64,000 nucleotides of DNA from Flavobacterium plurextorum. Lineage in GTDB: Bacteria > Bacteroidota > Bacteroidia > Flavobacteriales > Flavobacteriaceae. The stretch covers positions 56,592-120,591 of the forward strand of contig NZ_MUHD01000002.1 of the NCBI RefSeq assembly GCF_002217395.1. Direction: 5' to 3'. The notes under the pieces were generated by a model that was given only the letters and a program-made list of their open reading frames with translations, was not told where the DNA came from and ran no database searches. The translations under genes were made by a program, and so were the position numbers. Positions within the stretch are counted from its first letter, which is position 1, and each line of letters starts with the position of its first letter. This document shows, piece by piece, positions 35,301-43,519 of the stretch.

Positions 35301-36379
35301 TGTTAGCAGAAACAACAAATTTGATTAACGGAAAAACCTATTATGCTTCACAAACAATTAATAATTGTGAAGGTCCGAGATTTGGAGTTACTGTTTCAAT
35401 TGTAAATACACCTTCTGCTCCAACAGGAAACGGCAATCAGTCTTTTTGTAAAAACGAAAATGCAAGCTTAAACAGTGTTCAAATTTTAGGGCAGAATATA
35501 AAATGGTATGATACCAATATGTCTGCAGCCACTTTACCAAACACTACTTTATTAGAGGACAACAGAACGTACTACGCTTCTCAAACTATTGGATGCGAAA
35601 GTGATAGAACTCCTTTTTTAGTTAGAATTTATGAAACCTCATTGCCAACAGGAAGCAGTAATCAACAATTTTGTATAGATGAAATTGCTACTATCGAAAA
35701 TTTAAGTATAAATGGAACCAATATTAAATGGTATGATGCTGCAACAAGCGGAAATATTTTACTAGAAACCACTTTATTACAAAATGGTATTTATTATGCA
35801 ACTCAAACATTAAATAACTGCGAAAGTCAGCGGCTTGCCATTACTGTAAAAATACAAGACACTCAAATTCCAATTGCTGATTCACCGCAAAAATTTTGTA
35901 TTCAAAAAAATGCTGTAATAGATGATATTGATATTATTGGACAAAATATAAAATGGTACGAAAATACATCTTCAAATATAACTTTGGGTAAGTCAACAAC
36001 TCTACAAAACGGAATCACCTATTACGCTTCACAAACTGTAAATAATTGTGAAAGTGACAAAATACCTATTATCATCAATATACTTGAAGCAACAACTGGA
36101 GATTGTATCAATTTTGTTGATGAACTACCTTTTCCAAAATTCTTCACCCCAAACAATGATGGCTATAATGATTATTGGACAATTGATTTTGCTTATTTGG
36201 CGCCAAATACAGAAATCAAAATATTTGATCGTTACGGAAAATTCATAAAAGAACTAAATAGCAATACTGGCTGGGATGGAAATTATTTGGGACAACAACT
36301 CCCTACATCTGATTATTGGTTTGTTGCTACCCGATTAAACGGGAAGGAATTTAGAGGACATTTTAGTTTAAAAAGATAA
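32312..36379 (+). CDS. Giant T9SS type B protein with SBBP propeller and Ig-like repeats
   Basis: A 1355-residue secreted protein with a signal peptide (about 1-19). The N-terminal region (20-260) resembles the DUF7948-type domain (GFKENKGQIVDQKG, DFDNYYNIPN, IDIVFTIP). A propeller of SBBP repeats follows (about 265-720; repeated W(G/A)TYxGG, AGxTxS and IxTxGxxQ blocks). Next come at least six Ig-like repeats of about 75 residues (about 890-1270; FC...NATLANIQITG..IKWY..., QTINxCES). The type B sorting domain ends at FSLKR, with FFTPNNDGYNDYW and FDRYGKF. It is exported by T9SS and probably surface-bound or released as an adhesin or matrix protein. Ig units share near-identical motifs, showing duplication. 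Confidence 0.92.
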   Translation: MKHKLLLFFLFIAIQLYSQNKNQSIGFKENKGQIVDQKGKPNTAVKYLLNSNGLNVQLKKNGFSYDIYEVKKTPIVCSKTAKTLPDLTSDKENKENQEFSLEYTYHRIDIEFVNSNSKVELVTKQKLTDFDNYYNIPNKPEGITNVYQFKEITYKNIYPNIDIVFTIPADPQKTVEYNFVIHPKGKISDIQLKFTGAETNLVDNKIQMNVRFGKMEETLPASWIEDGNSKREIEVGYKKINKNTYGFNSVDCSNEKTIVIDPVPIRLWGTYYGGAEFDYATSIFTKDDFVYMAGVTYSISNIASSGSFQTSYYSSTDYDAFFVKFNPDGTRIWGTYFGGNFADQIMKIKVSNNDNIYIAGKSLSPTNISTSGTHQPVKNRYFDGFVAKFDSNGIRKWATYYGGAKNESINSILIDSNEDFYICGETNSIADIATPNSHQSNAGNTSDDTQDGFIAKFNIAGVRQWATYYGGSKADAIFDAEFDSDGNIIILGSTGSSNNISTVNSYQETNLKSDGFLAKFTPNGSILWGTYFGGEGDDYFVNIGVDSNHNIYCFGKTNSIQNISTSGVFQETYLRTQISINQNTSNGCIFKFNDNGQKIWGSYFFPETLGGSVSKNGSIYFAGRAENGFLPTINAYQETRNPGTESYLVKFNTNGQREWATYFGGEMADNALITDVDNKSNIYLAGATNSTTNIATPGTYQLNLYPKINSYTPNIGDAFLVKFKDCQSNLTASSNSPVCIDKTLELTASGGTNYSWTGPNGFVSTDQNPKITNATTSNSGEYSCTITGSGDCDDIKKINVIIGDIEAPVPNINILPIITGDCNTVINTIPSAIDACAGQITGTTTSPLSYSLSGTYTIVWNYNDGNGNSSTQNQVVEITSAPIPTANSTQDFCIQQNATLANIQITGNTIKWYNALTAGTLLSDTTLLQNGITYYASQTINGCESERTPVTITIQNTLAPTATANQPFCTSQNATIANIQVIGTSIKWYDASTNGSLLAETTNLINGKTYYASQTINNCEGPRFGVTVSIVNTPSAPTGNGNQSFCKNENASLNSVQILGQNIKWYDTNMSAATLPNTTLLEDNRTYYASQTIGCESDRTPFLVRIYETSLPTGSSNQQFCIDEIATIENLSINGTNIKWYDAATSGNILLETTLLQNGIYYATQTLNNCESQRLAITVKIQDTQIPIADSPQKFCIQKNAVIDDIDIIGQNIKWYENTSSNITLGKSTTLQNGITYYASQTVNNCESDKIPIIINILEATTGDCINFVDELPFPKFFTPNNDGYNDYWTIDFAYLAPNTEIKIFDRYGKFIKELNSNTGWDGNYLGQQLPTSDYWFVATRLNGKEFRGHFSLKR

Positions 36380-36390
36380 ATTCAGTTACA

Positions 36391-36450
36391 AGTTTACATT
36401 GATTAAGAAATTGCAAATAAATATAAGTTCCTTTTTAATCAATGTAAACT
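36391..36450. terminator. Long stem-loop between convergent genes
   Basis: AGTTTACATTGATTAA and its exact complement TTAATCAATGTAAACT (16 bases) flank a 28-base AT-rich loop. It lies between the adhesin stop and the alpha/beta hydrolase stop, so it probably terminates both transcripts, though T runs are short and the loop is longer than usual. Confidence 0.6.
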
Positions 36451-36468
36451 TTAATTAGTAATGTGATA

Positions 36469-37833
36469 TTATTTAATCTGCAATAAAACCCAGCTTGATA
36501 TTTCTTCTAAAGCTATTGGAGAGAAAGTCTGTTCAATTTTTTCATATTCATCTGGCGAACCTGTTTTACACTCCTGAAATAAATGGTTTAAATTAGGTAA
36601 AATTTTAGCCGTGACTATTTTATTTCCCGCTTTTGCTAAAGTCTTTTCTATAACTTGTAAATTAACTTCTGCCGGAACTTGCAAATCTTTACTTCCATTA
36701 AGCGCTAAAACTGGGCATTTTACTTTTGCTAAAGCAACTGCTGGATCCATTTTTATAAAAGTGTACCACCAATTACTTGTAATTTGGTTCGTCGCCGCTT
36801 TTGCTTGATTCTCATCAAATTTTGAATTAAAATAAGTGCTTACACTATTTTTGAAATTTTCATCATTTGCAGAAGAAGCCACAACAAGATCGTAAGCCCC
36901 TTTTAAAATCTCTTGTCTTTTTTTAATTTCCTCGTTAGAAACACCACTTTGTCTCTCTATTAATTCAGTTTGCAAAAGCAATAATGTGTCGCCGCGAAGG
37001 CCCGGACCTGCCAATAAAACAATAAAATCGATATCTTTAGAATTTCCAGCTATAATAGGTGCAATTAGTCCACCTTCACTATGACCAATTAATCCAATTT
37101 TCTTTTTATCAATTTCTTTTCTTGTTTTTAAATAATCAACTCCAGCCTGAACGTCTTTTGAAAAATCAATTGTGGATGCTTTTGAAAAATCTCCTGTTGA
37201 TTCGCCTGCACCACGATCATCAAAACGTAATACCGCAATGCCTTTTTTAGTCAAGTAATCCGCTAAAACGAGAAACGGTTTATGTCCCAAAAGTTCTTCA
37301 TCTCTATTTTGTCTGCCGCTTCCTGTAATTAAGATCACAGCTGGAAAATTACCCTCTTTTTTAGGAAGAGACAAAGTTCCTGCTAAAACGACGTTATCTG
37401 TTTTATTCTCAAATTTAACCTCTTCAGTATAATATGGATAAGGCTTTTGCGGTTCCTGAGGTCTTGCATAAACTTGTTTTTGAATAGTTTCCTTTGATAA
37501 ATCCAGTTCTAAAGATTGTCCGCCCTGCGTAAATTTTCCAACAACAATATTATCTTTATTCAAGGCACCTTCATAAGAAATTTGAGCACTTGGAATTTCC
37601 AATTTTAAAATCGAATTTTCAAAGGCAACTTTCCCCAAAGGAATTCCTGTTACTTTCTGATCCGGACTATCCATTGTCCCATTATATCCATTTTCTGTTT
37701 TGTTGACATGAAAAATCACTCTTAACTGTCCGTTCTGAACCTTCAAAAGTCCATTCCATTGTCCTGTAATTTCTTGTCCGTTCATTATAAAAGAAATTAA
37801 AGCTGTAATTAGAATAAGTATTGTTTTTAACAT
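36469..37833 (-). CDS. Secreted alpha/beta hydrolase with N-terminal beta domain
   Basis: A 454-residue secreted hydrolase. Signal peptide 1-19 (SFIMNGQ), a beta-rich domain (about 20-125; ITGQWNGLL and SYEGALN) and an alpha/beta-hydrolase domain (about 140-454). The oxyanion region VILITGSGRQNRDE (167-179), nucleophile Ser252 (GLIGHSEGG), Asp383 (LALNGSKDLQVP) and His417 (LPNLNHLF) form the triad. It likely cleaves an ester or peptide substrate. The N-terminal domain plus hydrolase architecture is common in Bacteroidota, but the substrate is unknown. It lies upstream of and convergent with nothing else on its strand until the SdpI-like gene. Confidence 0.86.
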   Translation of the reverse strand: MLKTILILITALISFIMNGQEITGQWNGLLKVQNGQLRVIFHVNKTENGYNGTMDSPDQKVTGIPLGKVAFENSILKLEIPSAQISYEGALNKDNIVVGKFTQGGQSLELDLSKETIQKQVYARPQEPQKPYPYYTEEVKFENKTDNVVLAGTLSLPKKEGNFPAVILITGSGRQNRDEELLGHKPFLVLADYLTKKGIAVLRFDDRGAGESTGDFSKASTIDFSKDVQAGVDYLKTRKEIDKKKIGLIGHSEGGLIAPIIAGNSKDIDFIVLLAGPGLRGDTLLLLQTELIERQSGVSNEEIKKRQEILKGAYDLVVASSANDENFKNSVSTYFNSKFDENQAKAATNQITSNWWYTFIKMDPAVALAKVKCPVLALNGSKDLQVPAEVNLQVIEKTLAKAGNKIVTAKILPNLNHLFQECKTGSPDEYEKIEQTFSPIALEEISSWVLLQIK

Positions 37834-37874
37834 TTTTATTTGAATAAGTGAATGATTTAATTGATTTTCAACTG

Positions 37875-38537
37875 TTACAGTTTTTCTTCCTTTTTCTCTA
37901 ATTGCTTGAATTTTATAAAAGAATATGCGATCGGTACAAATGCTAAAACAACTCCGATAGCAATGAAAGCTTTAGCGAAAATAGGACCTGAAAAAATAAG
38001 TGCTCCTAAAATGATAATAAGACCGCCGCAAAACCAAAGCTTACCTGCAAATACATGAGTAGCTTTCCAAACTTCAGGATTTTCTAAGGTCCATGGTGTT
38101 CTAATTCCGATAAAATAATTGGGTTGAATTACTTTAAAATAATTCCCTAATGCCATTAATAAAGCACCAATCAAAACGTACATTAAATTCGGGTTTGAAA
38201 AAGTTTGATTTTTTGAGATGTATATTAAGAACAATGCAAGCAAAGACATAATCAAAACCAGAAAAAACTTCAATTGATAAAATTTAGAACCCATTAAAGA
38301 AATCCTTTTTTTAGGATCAAACTTTGCAGCAGCAATCGTAATAAGATACATTAAGCCCGGCAGCATAAAAACCAGTACAATCAAGAAAGATTTATTTCCC
38401 CAATCGTCAATTTGTCCATTAATATTCCAATGTATTGGAACTCTTTCGGGAAGACTGTTCCAAATCACACCTAAATACACAAAAGGAGCCAATACAATTC
38501 CAATAATTGGAAGCTCTTTTTTCAATTCTAAATTCAT
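37875..38537 (-). CDS. SdpI-like membrane protein (DUF1648 plus SdpI)
   Basis: A 220-residue membrane protein with about six helices. The DUF1648 start (NSLPERVPIHWNINGQIDDWGNKS, about 27-50) is followed by the SdpI-type tail (NYFIGIRTPWTLENPEVWKATHVFAGKLW, about 138-166). In Bacillus, SdpI gives immunity to the SdpC killing factor and also sequesters the repressor SdpR. Here it follows an SdpR-like ArsR gene after 3 bases, the same gene order as in that system (sdpR, sdpI). No SdpA/B/C homologue is visible near it, so a toxin-immunity function is not shown. The pair may serve general envelope-stress control. Confidence 0.88.
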   Translation of the reverse strand: MNLELKKELPIIGIVLAPFVYLGVIWNSLPERVPIHWNINGQIDDWGNKSFLIVLVFMLPGLMYLITIAAAKFDPKKRISLMGSKFYQLKFFLVLIMSLLALFLIYISKNQTFSNPNLMYVLIGALLMALGNYFKVIQPNYFIGIRTPWTLENPEVWKATHVFAGKLWFCGGLIIILGALIFSGPIFAKAFIAIGVVLAFVPIAYSFIKFKQLEKKEEKL

Positions 38538-38540
38538 TTT

Positions 38541-38795
38541 TTATTTTTTAAAAGTTAATATCCATTGCAAGACATCCTCCATTATGGTGGTATTGATGGA
38601 ATAAATGATGAATTGCCCTTTTTTTTCGGATGTAATTAAATCCGCTCGTCTTAAAATATCTAAATGATGCGAAATACTTGGTTTTGAAATATTAAAAGCA
38701 TCTGCAATTTCGCCTGCAGACATATCTTTCTGTCTTAAAAGCTCAAGAATCTCTCTTCTTGTTGCATCATTTAATGCTTTAAAAATATCGTTCAT
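38541..38795 (-). CDS. ArsR-family repressor, SdpR-like
   Basis: A winged-helix repressor of about 84 residues. I chose the ATG at 38795 (MNDIFKALNDATRREILELL), since the longer reading begins at a TTG and has no counterpart in SdpR. The helix-turn-helix AFNISKPSISHHLDIL is the standard ArsR recognition element, and no Cys metal-binding site (CxC) is present, so it is not a metal sensor. It lies 3 bases before the SdpI-like gene and a perfect inverted repeat covers its own promoter region (38806-38827), fitting autorepression. Confidence 0.9.
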   Translation of the reverse strand: MNDIFKALNDATRREILELLRQKDMSAGEIADAFNISKPSISHHLDILRRADLITSEKKGQFIIYSINTTIMEDVLQWILTFKK

Positions 38796-38805
38796 TCTAT
38801 TTATA

Positions 38806-38827
38806 TATTTAGACAAATATCTAAATA
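38806..38827 (-). promoter_or_regulatory. Probable operator of the SdpR-like repressor
   Basis: TATTTAGA, a 6-base spacer and TCTAAATA form a perfect inverted repeat directly upstream of the repressor start, as autoregulated ArsR family promoters have. Binding is inferred. Confidence 0.6.
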
Positions 38828-38840
38828 CTTTTTAAACTGA

Positions 38841-38880
38841 CAAAAAAAAGCAGTAATTTTTAAAATTACTGCTTTCATAT
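38841..38880 (-). terminator. Terminator of the MFS gene
   Basis: AAAGCAGTAATTTT and AAAATTACTGCTTT form a long stem with a tight loop, followed on the minus strand by a T run (TTTTTTTG). It lies 15 bases after the MFS stop codon. Confidence 0.85.
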
Positions 38881-38895
38881 ATCTTTAAAAAGATT

Positions 38896-40173
38896 CTAAA
38901 ACTTATGCTCCTCTTTACTGATTACTAAAAATGAAAATAATGAAATACAAGCAGCGGCTGTTAAATACAACCCTACATAACTTACACTATAAGTAGACGC
39001 TAAATAAATGGCAATCATTGGAGCAAAAGCAGCTCCTAGAATTCCTGCCATATTAAAAGTCAAAGAAGCACCGGAATAACGAACATTTGTTGGAAACAAC
39101 TCTGATAAAAATGTTCCTAGAGGACCATAAGTAAACCCCATTAACCCCATTCCGATGCAAGCAAAAGTGGTAATTAAAGCAATATTTCCAGTACTCAGAA
39201 AGTACGAAAAGAAAAAACCAAAAACTGCAATAGCTCCCGTAGCAATAATAAGCATTTTACGACGTCCAATTTTATCAGCAACTACCGCTGAAACTGGAAT
39301 AAAAGCGGCGAAAAACAGCACCGAGAATAATTGAACCAATAATGCATCTCTCTTTACGATACCTAAATCTGAAGTCGCCCAGCTCAATGTAAAAACGGTC
39401 ATTAAGTAAAAAACTAAAAAAGTTGTAATGGCAGCAAATGTTCCAAAAATCAACTGATTTTTATATGATTTTACAAGTACTAAAAAAGGGATTTTAACTT
39501 CTTCCTTCTCTTTTTTAGAATTTTCGAATGAAGGTGTTTCAGTAATTTTTGTTCGAATATAAAAACCGACTACAACCAAAAGCGAACTGGCAATAAATGG
39601 AATTCTCCATCCATAATCCATAAAATCTTCATTACTCATTGAATCGGTCAGCAATAGAAAAGTTCCTCCCGAAAGTAATAATCCAATTGGAGCTCCTAAT
39701 TGCGGAAACATTCCGTACCAAGCACGTTTGTTTGGCGGTGCATTTTCTATAGCCAGCAAAACTGCTCCACCCCACTCGCCGCCAAGTCCAACACCTTGTC
39801 CAAAACGACAAAGCATCAACAATAATGGCGCCGCAACACCTATACTGGCATAACTTGGTAAAAACCCAATAGTAACAGTCGAAATACCCATTGTTAATAA
39901 TGCTGCAACTAAAGTAAACTTACGTCCGATTTTATCACCATAATGGCCAAAAAAAGCGGAACCTAAAGGACGTGATAAAAATGCAATTGAAAAAGTCGCT
40001 AACGATTCCAGAGTCGCCATAGTCGAATCTGAACTTGGAAAAAATAATTGTGGAAAAACTAATACAGCCGCATTAGCATAAATATAAAAATCAAAAAATT
40101 CAATTGTAGTGCCAATCAGGCTTCCAAAAAGAACGTGTTTTAAAGAGTTCTTCTTTTTTGGGTTCGTTTCCAT
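38896..40173 (-). CDS. MFS transporter, metabolite:H+ symporter group (ProP/ShiA-like)
   Basis: A 425-residue 12-helix carrier. The first half contains LIGTTIEFFDFYIYANAAV (15-33), FLSRPLGSAFFGHYGDKIGRK (67-87; the G(D/K)KxGR loop), and RFGQGVGLGGEWGGAVLL (122-139), all hallmarks of the metabolite:H+ symporter (MHS) family, which carries dicarboxylates, shikimate or osmolytes. Substrate cannot be told further. It lies divergent from bshC with a strong terminator behind it. Start MET-Asn-Pro-Lys; no signal needed. Confidence 0.92.
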   Translation of the reverse strand: METNPKKKNSLKHVLFGSLIGTTIEFFDFYIYANAAVLVFPQLFFPSSDSTMATLESLATFSIAFLSRPLGSAFFGHYGDKIGRKFTLVAALLTMGISTVTIGFLPSYASIGVAAPLLLMLCRFGQGVGLGGEWGGAVLLAIENAPPNKRAWYGMFPQLGAPIGLLLSGGTFLLLTDSMSNEDFMDYGWRIPFIASSLLVVVGFYIRTKITETPSFENSKKEKEEVKIPFLVLVKSYKNQLIFGTFAAITTFLVFYLMTVFTLSWATSDLGIVKRDALLVQLFSVLFFAAFIPVSAVVADKIGRRKMLIIATGAIAVFGFFFSYFLSTGNIALITTFACIGMGLMGFTYGPLGTFLSELFPTNVRYSGASLTFNMAGILGAAFAPMIAIYLASTYSVSYVGLYLTAAACISLFSFLVISKEEHKF

Positions 40174-40442
40174 GTAAAATAGATATATATTTTTCTGCTA
40201 CAAAAATAGGTTTTCACCTCTAATAATTCAATGATATACAAATTAGTTTTAAACCATTTACACATTATTAACAAATTTGATGCATTTTATCATTTTTAAG
40301 AACAGCCAAAAACCGTAATTAAAAAACTGATTTTAAGACATTTATCTTAAAATTTAAAAATCAATTCTTAAGCAATCGTTAAAACCAATTTTGACTGTAT
40401 ATTTTCATTAAATTTACAGCTGTCAAAAATAAATTTCAAATT
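40174..40442. other. Divergent promoter region between MFS and bshC
   Basis: About 270 AT-rich bases without a coding frame. It must hold both promoters; a TAAATTTA stretch at 40409-40416 with a TTTG at 40390 is the best candidate for bshC, but the 15-base spacing is short and I do not call it. Confidence 0.4.
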
Positions 40443-42032
40443 ATGCCTACAGACTGTATAAGCTATCAAACTTCAGGATATTTTTCTAAACTAATACAAG
40501 ATTATTTAGATCAAAAATCAGAATTAAAGCCGCTGTACAATCATTTTCCTGCTTTAGAAAACTTTCAGAAACAAATCGCTGAAAAAACTGCCAACTTTGA
40601 CAATAACAATCGAATTCCTTTAGTTGAGACTTTAAAAAAACAATATCAAAACATAGAAGTTTCGAATTCTACTAAACAGAACATTGAGCTTCTTGCACTC
40701 GAAAACACCTTTACAATTACAACTGGACACCAATTAAACTTGTTTAGTGGTCCATTGTATTTTTTATATAAAATTATTTCGACCATTAATCTTACTAAAG
40801 AATTAAAAGCGAAATACCCATCGCACAATTTTGTTCCGATTTACTGGATGGCAACAGAAGATCATGATTTTGAAGAAATTAATTACTTTAATTTTAAAGG
40901 AAAAAAATTCAGATGGAACAAAGAAAGTAACGGTCCAGTTGGAAGACTTTCGACTGAAGGTTTGGCAGAGTTTTTTGAAATTTATGCTTTAGAATTAGGC
41001 TCAAGTACAAATGCCAATGTATTAAAAAAGCTCTTTGCTGATGCTTATTTAAAACACGACAATCTAGCCGATGCAACTCGATTTTTAGCCAACAGCTTAT
41101 TTGCAGACTATGGTTTAGTAATCTTAGATGCTGATGATGCACACTTAAAACGTGCCTTTATTCCTTATGTAAAAGAAGAATTAGAAAAACAAACTTCATA
41201 CAAAGCTGTTCAAAAAACAATTGAACATCTGGCAGCATATACTGTTCAGGTAAATCCGCGCGAGATTAATTTATTTTATATTGAAGATCACTTACGCGAA
41301 AGAATCATTTTTGAAAATGACAAGTATTTTGTGAACAATACGAAAATCTCGTTTTCAAAAGAAGAGATTTTCAAACTTCTAGAAAGCAATCCAGAAAAGT
41401 TCAGCCCAAATGTGATAATGCGTCCGCTTTATCAAGAAATTATCCTGCCTAACTTATGTTATATTGGCGGAGGCGGAGAAATTGCCTATTGGCTTGAATT
41501 AAAATCTTTTTTTGATGCGGTAAAAATTACATTTCCAATGCTTTTAGTTCGTAATTCAGTTCTTTTAACAACAGAAAAACAAGTTAAAAAAGCAGATCAG
41601 CTGAATTTAAGCTGGAAAGATTTATTTACCAAACAGGAGAAATTAGTCAACACAATCACACATAAAATTTCGACATTTCCTATTGATTTGACTCCGCAAA
41701 AAGACATTTTGAAAACACAATTTCAATATCTTTACGAACTGGCAGATCAAACTGACAAATCATTTTCGGGAGCTGTTAAAGCACAGGAAATAAAACAGAC
41801 AAAAGGTCTTGAAAATTTAGAAAAGCGTTTATTAAAAGCACAAAAACGAAAATTACACAATCAATTACAACGTGTTATTGATTTACAATGCGAATTGTTT
41901 CCAAACAATAGTTTACAAGAACGCCATACCAATTTTTCTGAGTTTTATTTAGAAAAAGGCGAAGAATTAGTACCCCTTTTATTGGAGAACTTGAAACCAT
42001 TAGAAATGAATTTTAACATCATAACAATATAA
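40443..42032 (+). CDS. bshC: Bacillithiol biosynthesis cysteine-adding enzyme BshC
   Basis: A 529-residue protein adding cysteine to glucosaminyl-malate, the last step of bacillithiol synthesis. Family marks: the N-terminal CISYQTSGYFSKLIQDYL (5-22), TTGHQLNLFSGPLYFLYK (94-111), MATEDHDFEEI (140-150), the IGGGGEIAYWLELK substrate pocket (about 340-353), and a long C-terminal coiled coil (about 440-510; LENLEKRLLKAQKRKLHNQL). Length and order match BshC; its partners BshA and BshB must lie elsewhere. It indicates that the organism uses bacillithiol as low-molecular-weight thiol. It is monocistronic and followed by a family C repeat. Confidence 0.95.
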   Translation: MPTDCISYQTSGYFSKLIQDYLDQKSELKPLYNHFPALENFQKQIAEKTANFDNNNRIPLVETLKKQYQNIEVSNSTKQNIELLALENTFTITTGHQLNLFSGPLYFLYKIISTINLTKELKAKYPSHNFVPIYWMATEDHDFEEINYFNFKGKKFRWNKESNGPVGRLSTEGLAEFFEIYALELGSSTNANVLKKLFADAYLKHDNLADATRFLANSLFADYGLVILDADDAHLKRAFIPYVKEELEKQTSYKAVQKTIEHLAAYTVQVNPREINLFYIEDHLRERIIFENDKYFVNNTKISFSKEEIFKLLESNPEKFSPNVIMRPLYQEIILPNLCYIGGGGEIAYWLELKSFFDAVKITFPMLLVRNSVLLTTEKQVKKADQLNLSWKDLFTKQEKLVNTITHKISTFPIDLTPQKDILKTQFQYLYELADQTDKSFSGAVKAQEIKQTKGLENLEKRLLKAQKRKLHNQLQRVIDLQCELFPNNSLQERHTNFSEFYLEKGEELVPLLLENLKPLEMNFNIITI

Positions 42033-42033
42033 A

Positions 42034-42122
42034 AAGTCAGCCGCAAATTGCGCTAATTCAAACTAATTTCTAGTTGTAAAAAAGCAAAAAGTAATTAGAC
42101 AAATTCGAGCAATTCGTGACTA
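42034..42122. repeat. Palindromic repeat family C, copy 2
   Basis: GTCAGCCGCAAATTGCGCTA (starting 42036) pairs imperfectly with AATTCGAGCAATTCGTGAC at the right end (42102-42120). The left arm shares AATTGCGCT with the family C copy at 24.72 kb. It lies between bshC and the HGSNAT-like gene on the same strand. Confidence 0.6.
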
Positions 42123-42242
42123 AAAAACAATAAAGGAATAATTCTGAGAACCAAATAACCACCTTCTTCTCGAAATTATTGCCTCTCTAAACCAAATAGA
42201 AAAATTTTATAAAAGCAAAAATTAACCTATTTACCAAAAATT

Positions 42243-43514
42243 ATGACCAGAGAGCGCTTGATTTCGTTAGATGTCTTTAGAGGACTCACTATTTTATTGA
42301 TGACTATTGTAAACAACCCCGGCGATTGGGGCAATGTCTATCCGCCTTTATTACATGCCGATTGGAATGGATGCACACCTACTGATTTGGTATTTCCGTT
42401 TTTCATTTTTATAATGGGAGTTGCCGTCCCGTTGGCAATGCCGGATAAATTTTATGACGACTCCACTTTTAATAAAATCCTAGTTCGTTCTTTGCGAATG
42501 CTTTGTTTAGGGATTTTCTTTAACTTCTTTGGAAAAATTCAGTTATTTGGATTAGAAGGAATTCCACTTTTAATTGGCCGATTAGCCATTACAATTGCTG
42601 TAGGTTATGCCTTAATGGGAAGTTTCAGTTCCAAAGTCAAAAACATACTAGCCTTTTCAATTCTCTTTATCTATCTATTTCTAGCTTACAGCGGTATTGA
42701 AGCTTATAGCAATGTAAGACTTCCAGGAGTTTTACAAAGAATTGCAATCGTTTATTTTGTCGTTTCTCTTTTATACTTAAAAACGTCTCAAAAAACACAA
42801 ATCATAACTGGAATCCTATTACTATTTGGCTATTGGGCAATCATGACTTTAATTCCTGTACCTGGAATTGGTGAAGCTAACCTTGAAAAAGGAACAAATT
42901 TAGCTTCTTGGATTGACAGTGTTTTACTAGAAGGACATATGTATCGCGGAACCATAACTTGGGATCCTGAAGGAATCTTAAGTACAATTCCATCAATCGT
43001 GAACGGAATTATCGGTTTATTAATTGGGCAGGTTCTACAAGCAAATACTATAAAAATACAAAAAGCACAAAAAATGGGTATCATCGGCACGATACTTATC
43101 TTTTTTGGCTTAATCTGGGACATCGTTTTTCCAATAAACAAATCACTTTGGACAAGCAGTTATGTTTTGTACACTACAGGATTAGCCACCGTATTTCTAG
43201 CGATTTTATATTATATAATTGATATTGCTAATTACAAGAAAGGCTTCAAACCATTTTTAATTTGGGGCGTAAATCCTATGATTGTTTTCTTTACTTCGCA
43301 GATTATTCCGCAGGCTTTAGTAATGATCGAATTTCAGAATCCGCATAATACCTCGGAGAAAATCAACTTATTAAATTACTTGTATAGCTTTGGAATCGCA
43401 CCATTTTTCAGCAATCCAATGACCGCTTCACTGGCTGGCGCGTTGACCTATGTTTGCATTTGGACGTTTATTTTATGGATATTCTACAGAAACAAATTAA
43501 TATTCAAAGTTTAA
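42243..43514 (+). CDS. HGSNAT/DUF5009-like membrane acyltransferase
   Basis: A 423-residue membrane protein with about 10-11 helices. It begins MTRERLISLDVFRGLTILLMTIVNNPG and continues CTPTDLVFPFFIFIMGVAVPLA (42-63), the signature of heparan-alpha-glucosaminide N-acetyltransferase-like proteins. These transfer acetyl groups from acetyl-CoA across a membrane; the bacterial counterparts are uncharacterised. A paralogue lies at 55.9-57.1 kb (SIDALRGITIFVMIFVNE ... VDVVFPAFLFIVGMSIPFA). A family B repeat follows the stop. No clear operon partner, although bshC precedes it on the same strand. Confidence 0.85.
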   Translation: MTRERLISLDVFRGLTILLMTIVNNPGDWGNVYPPLLHADWNGCTPTDLVFPFFIFIMGVAVPLAMPDKFYDDSTFNKILVRSLRMLCLGIFFNFFGKIQLFGLEGIPLLIGRLAITIAVGYALMGSFSSKVKNILAFSILFIYLFLAYSGIEAYSNVRLPGVLQRIAIVYFVVSLLYLKTSQKTQIITGILLLFGYWAIMTLIPVPGIGEANLEKGTNLASWIDSVLLEGHMYRGTITWDPEGILSTIPSIVNGIIGLLIGQVLQANTIKIQKAQKMGIIGTILIFFGLIWDIVFPINKSLWTSSYVLYTTGLATVFLAILYYIIDIANYKKGFKPFLIWGVNPMIVFFTSQIIPQALVMIEFQNPHNTSEKINLLNYLYSFGIAPFFSNPMTASLAGALTYVCIWTFILWIFYRNKLIFKV

Positions 43515-43519
43515 ATTCA

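Noticed and set aside
37875-38827. A toxin-immunity system (Sdp-like) claimed as complete
   Set aside because: Only repressor and immunity-like genes are present; no SdpA, SdpB or SdpC homologue was seen within several kb, so I list the pair as a unit without the toxin.
42830-43141. A 103-residue minus-strand frame within the HGSNAT-like gene
   Set aside because: It is the complement of membrane-helix codons, with no start signal and no conserved pattern.
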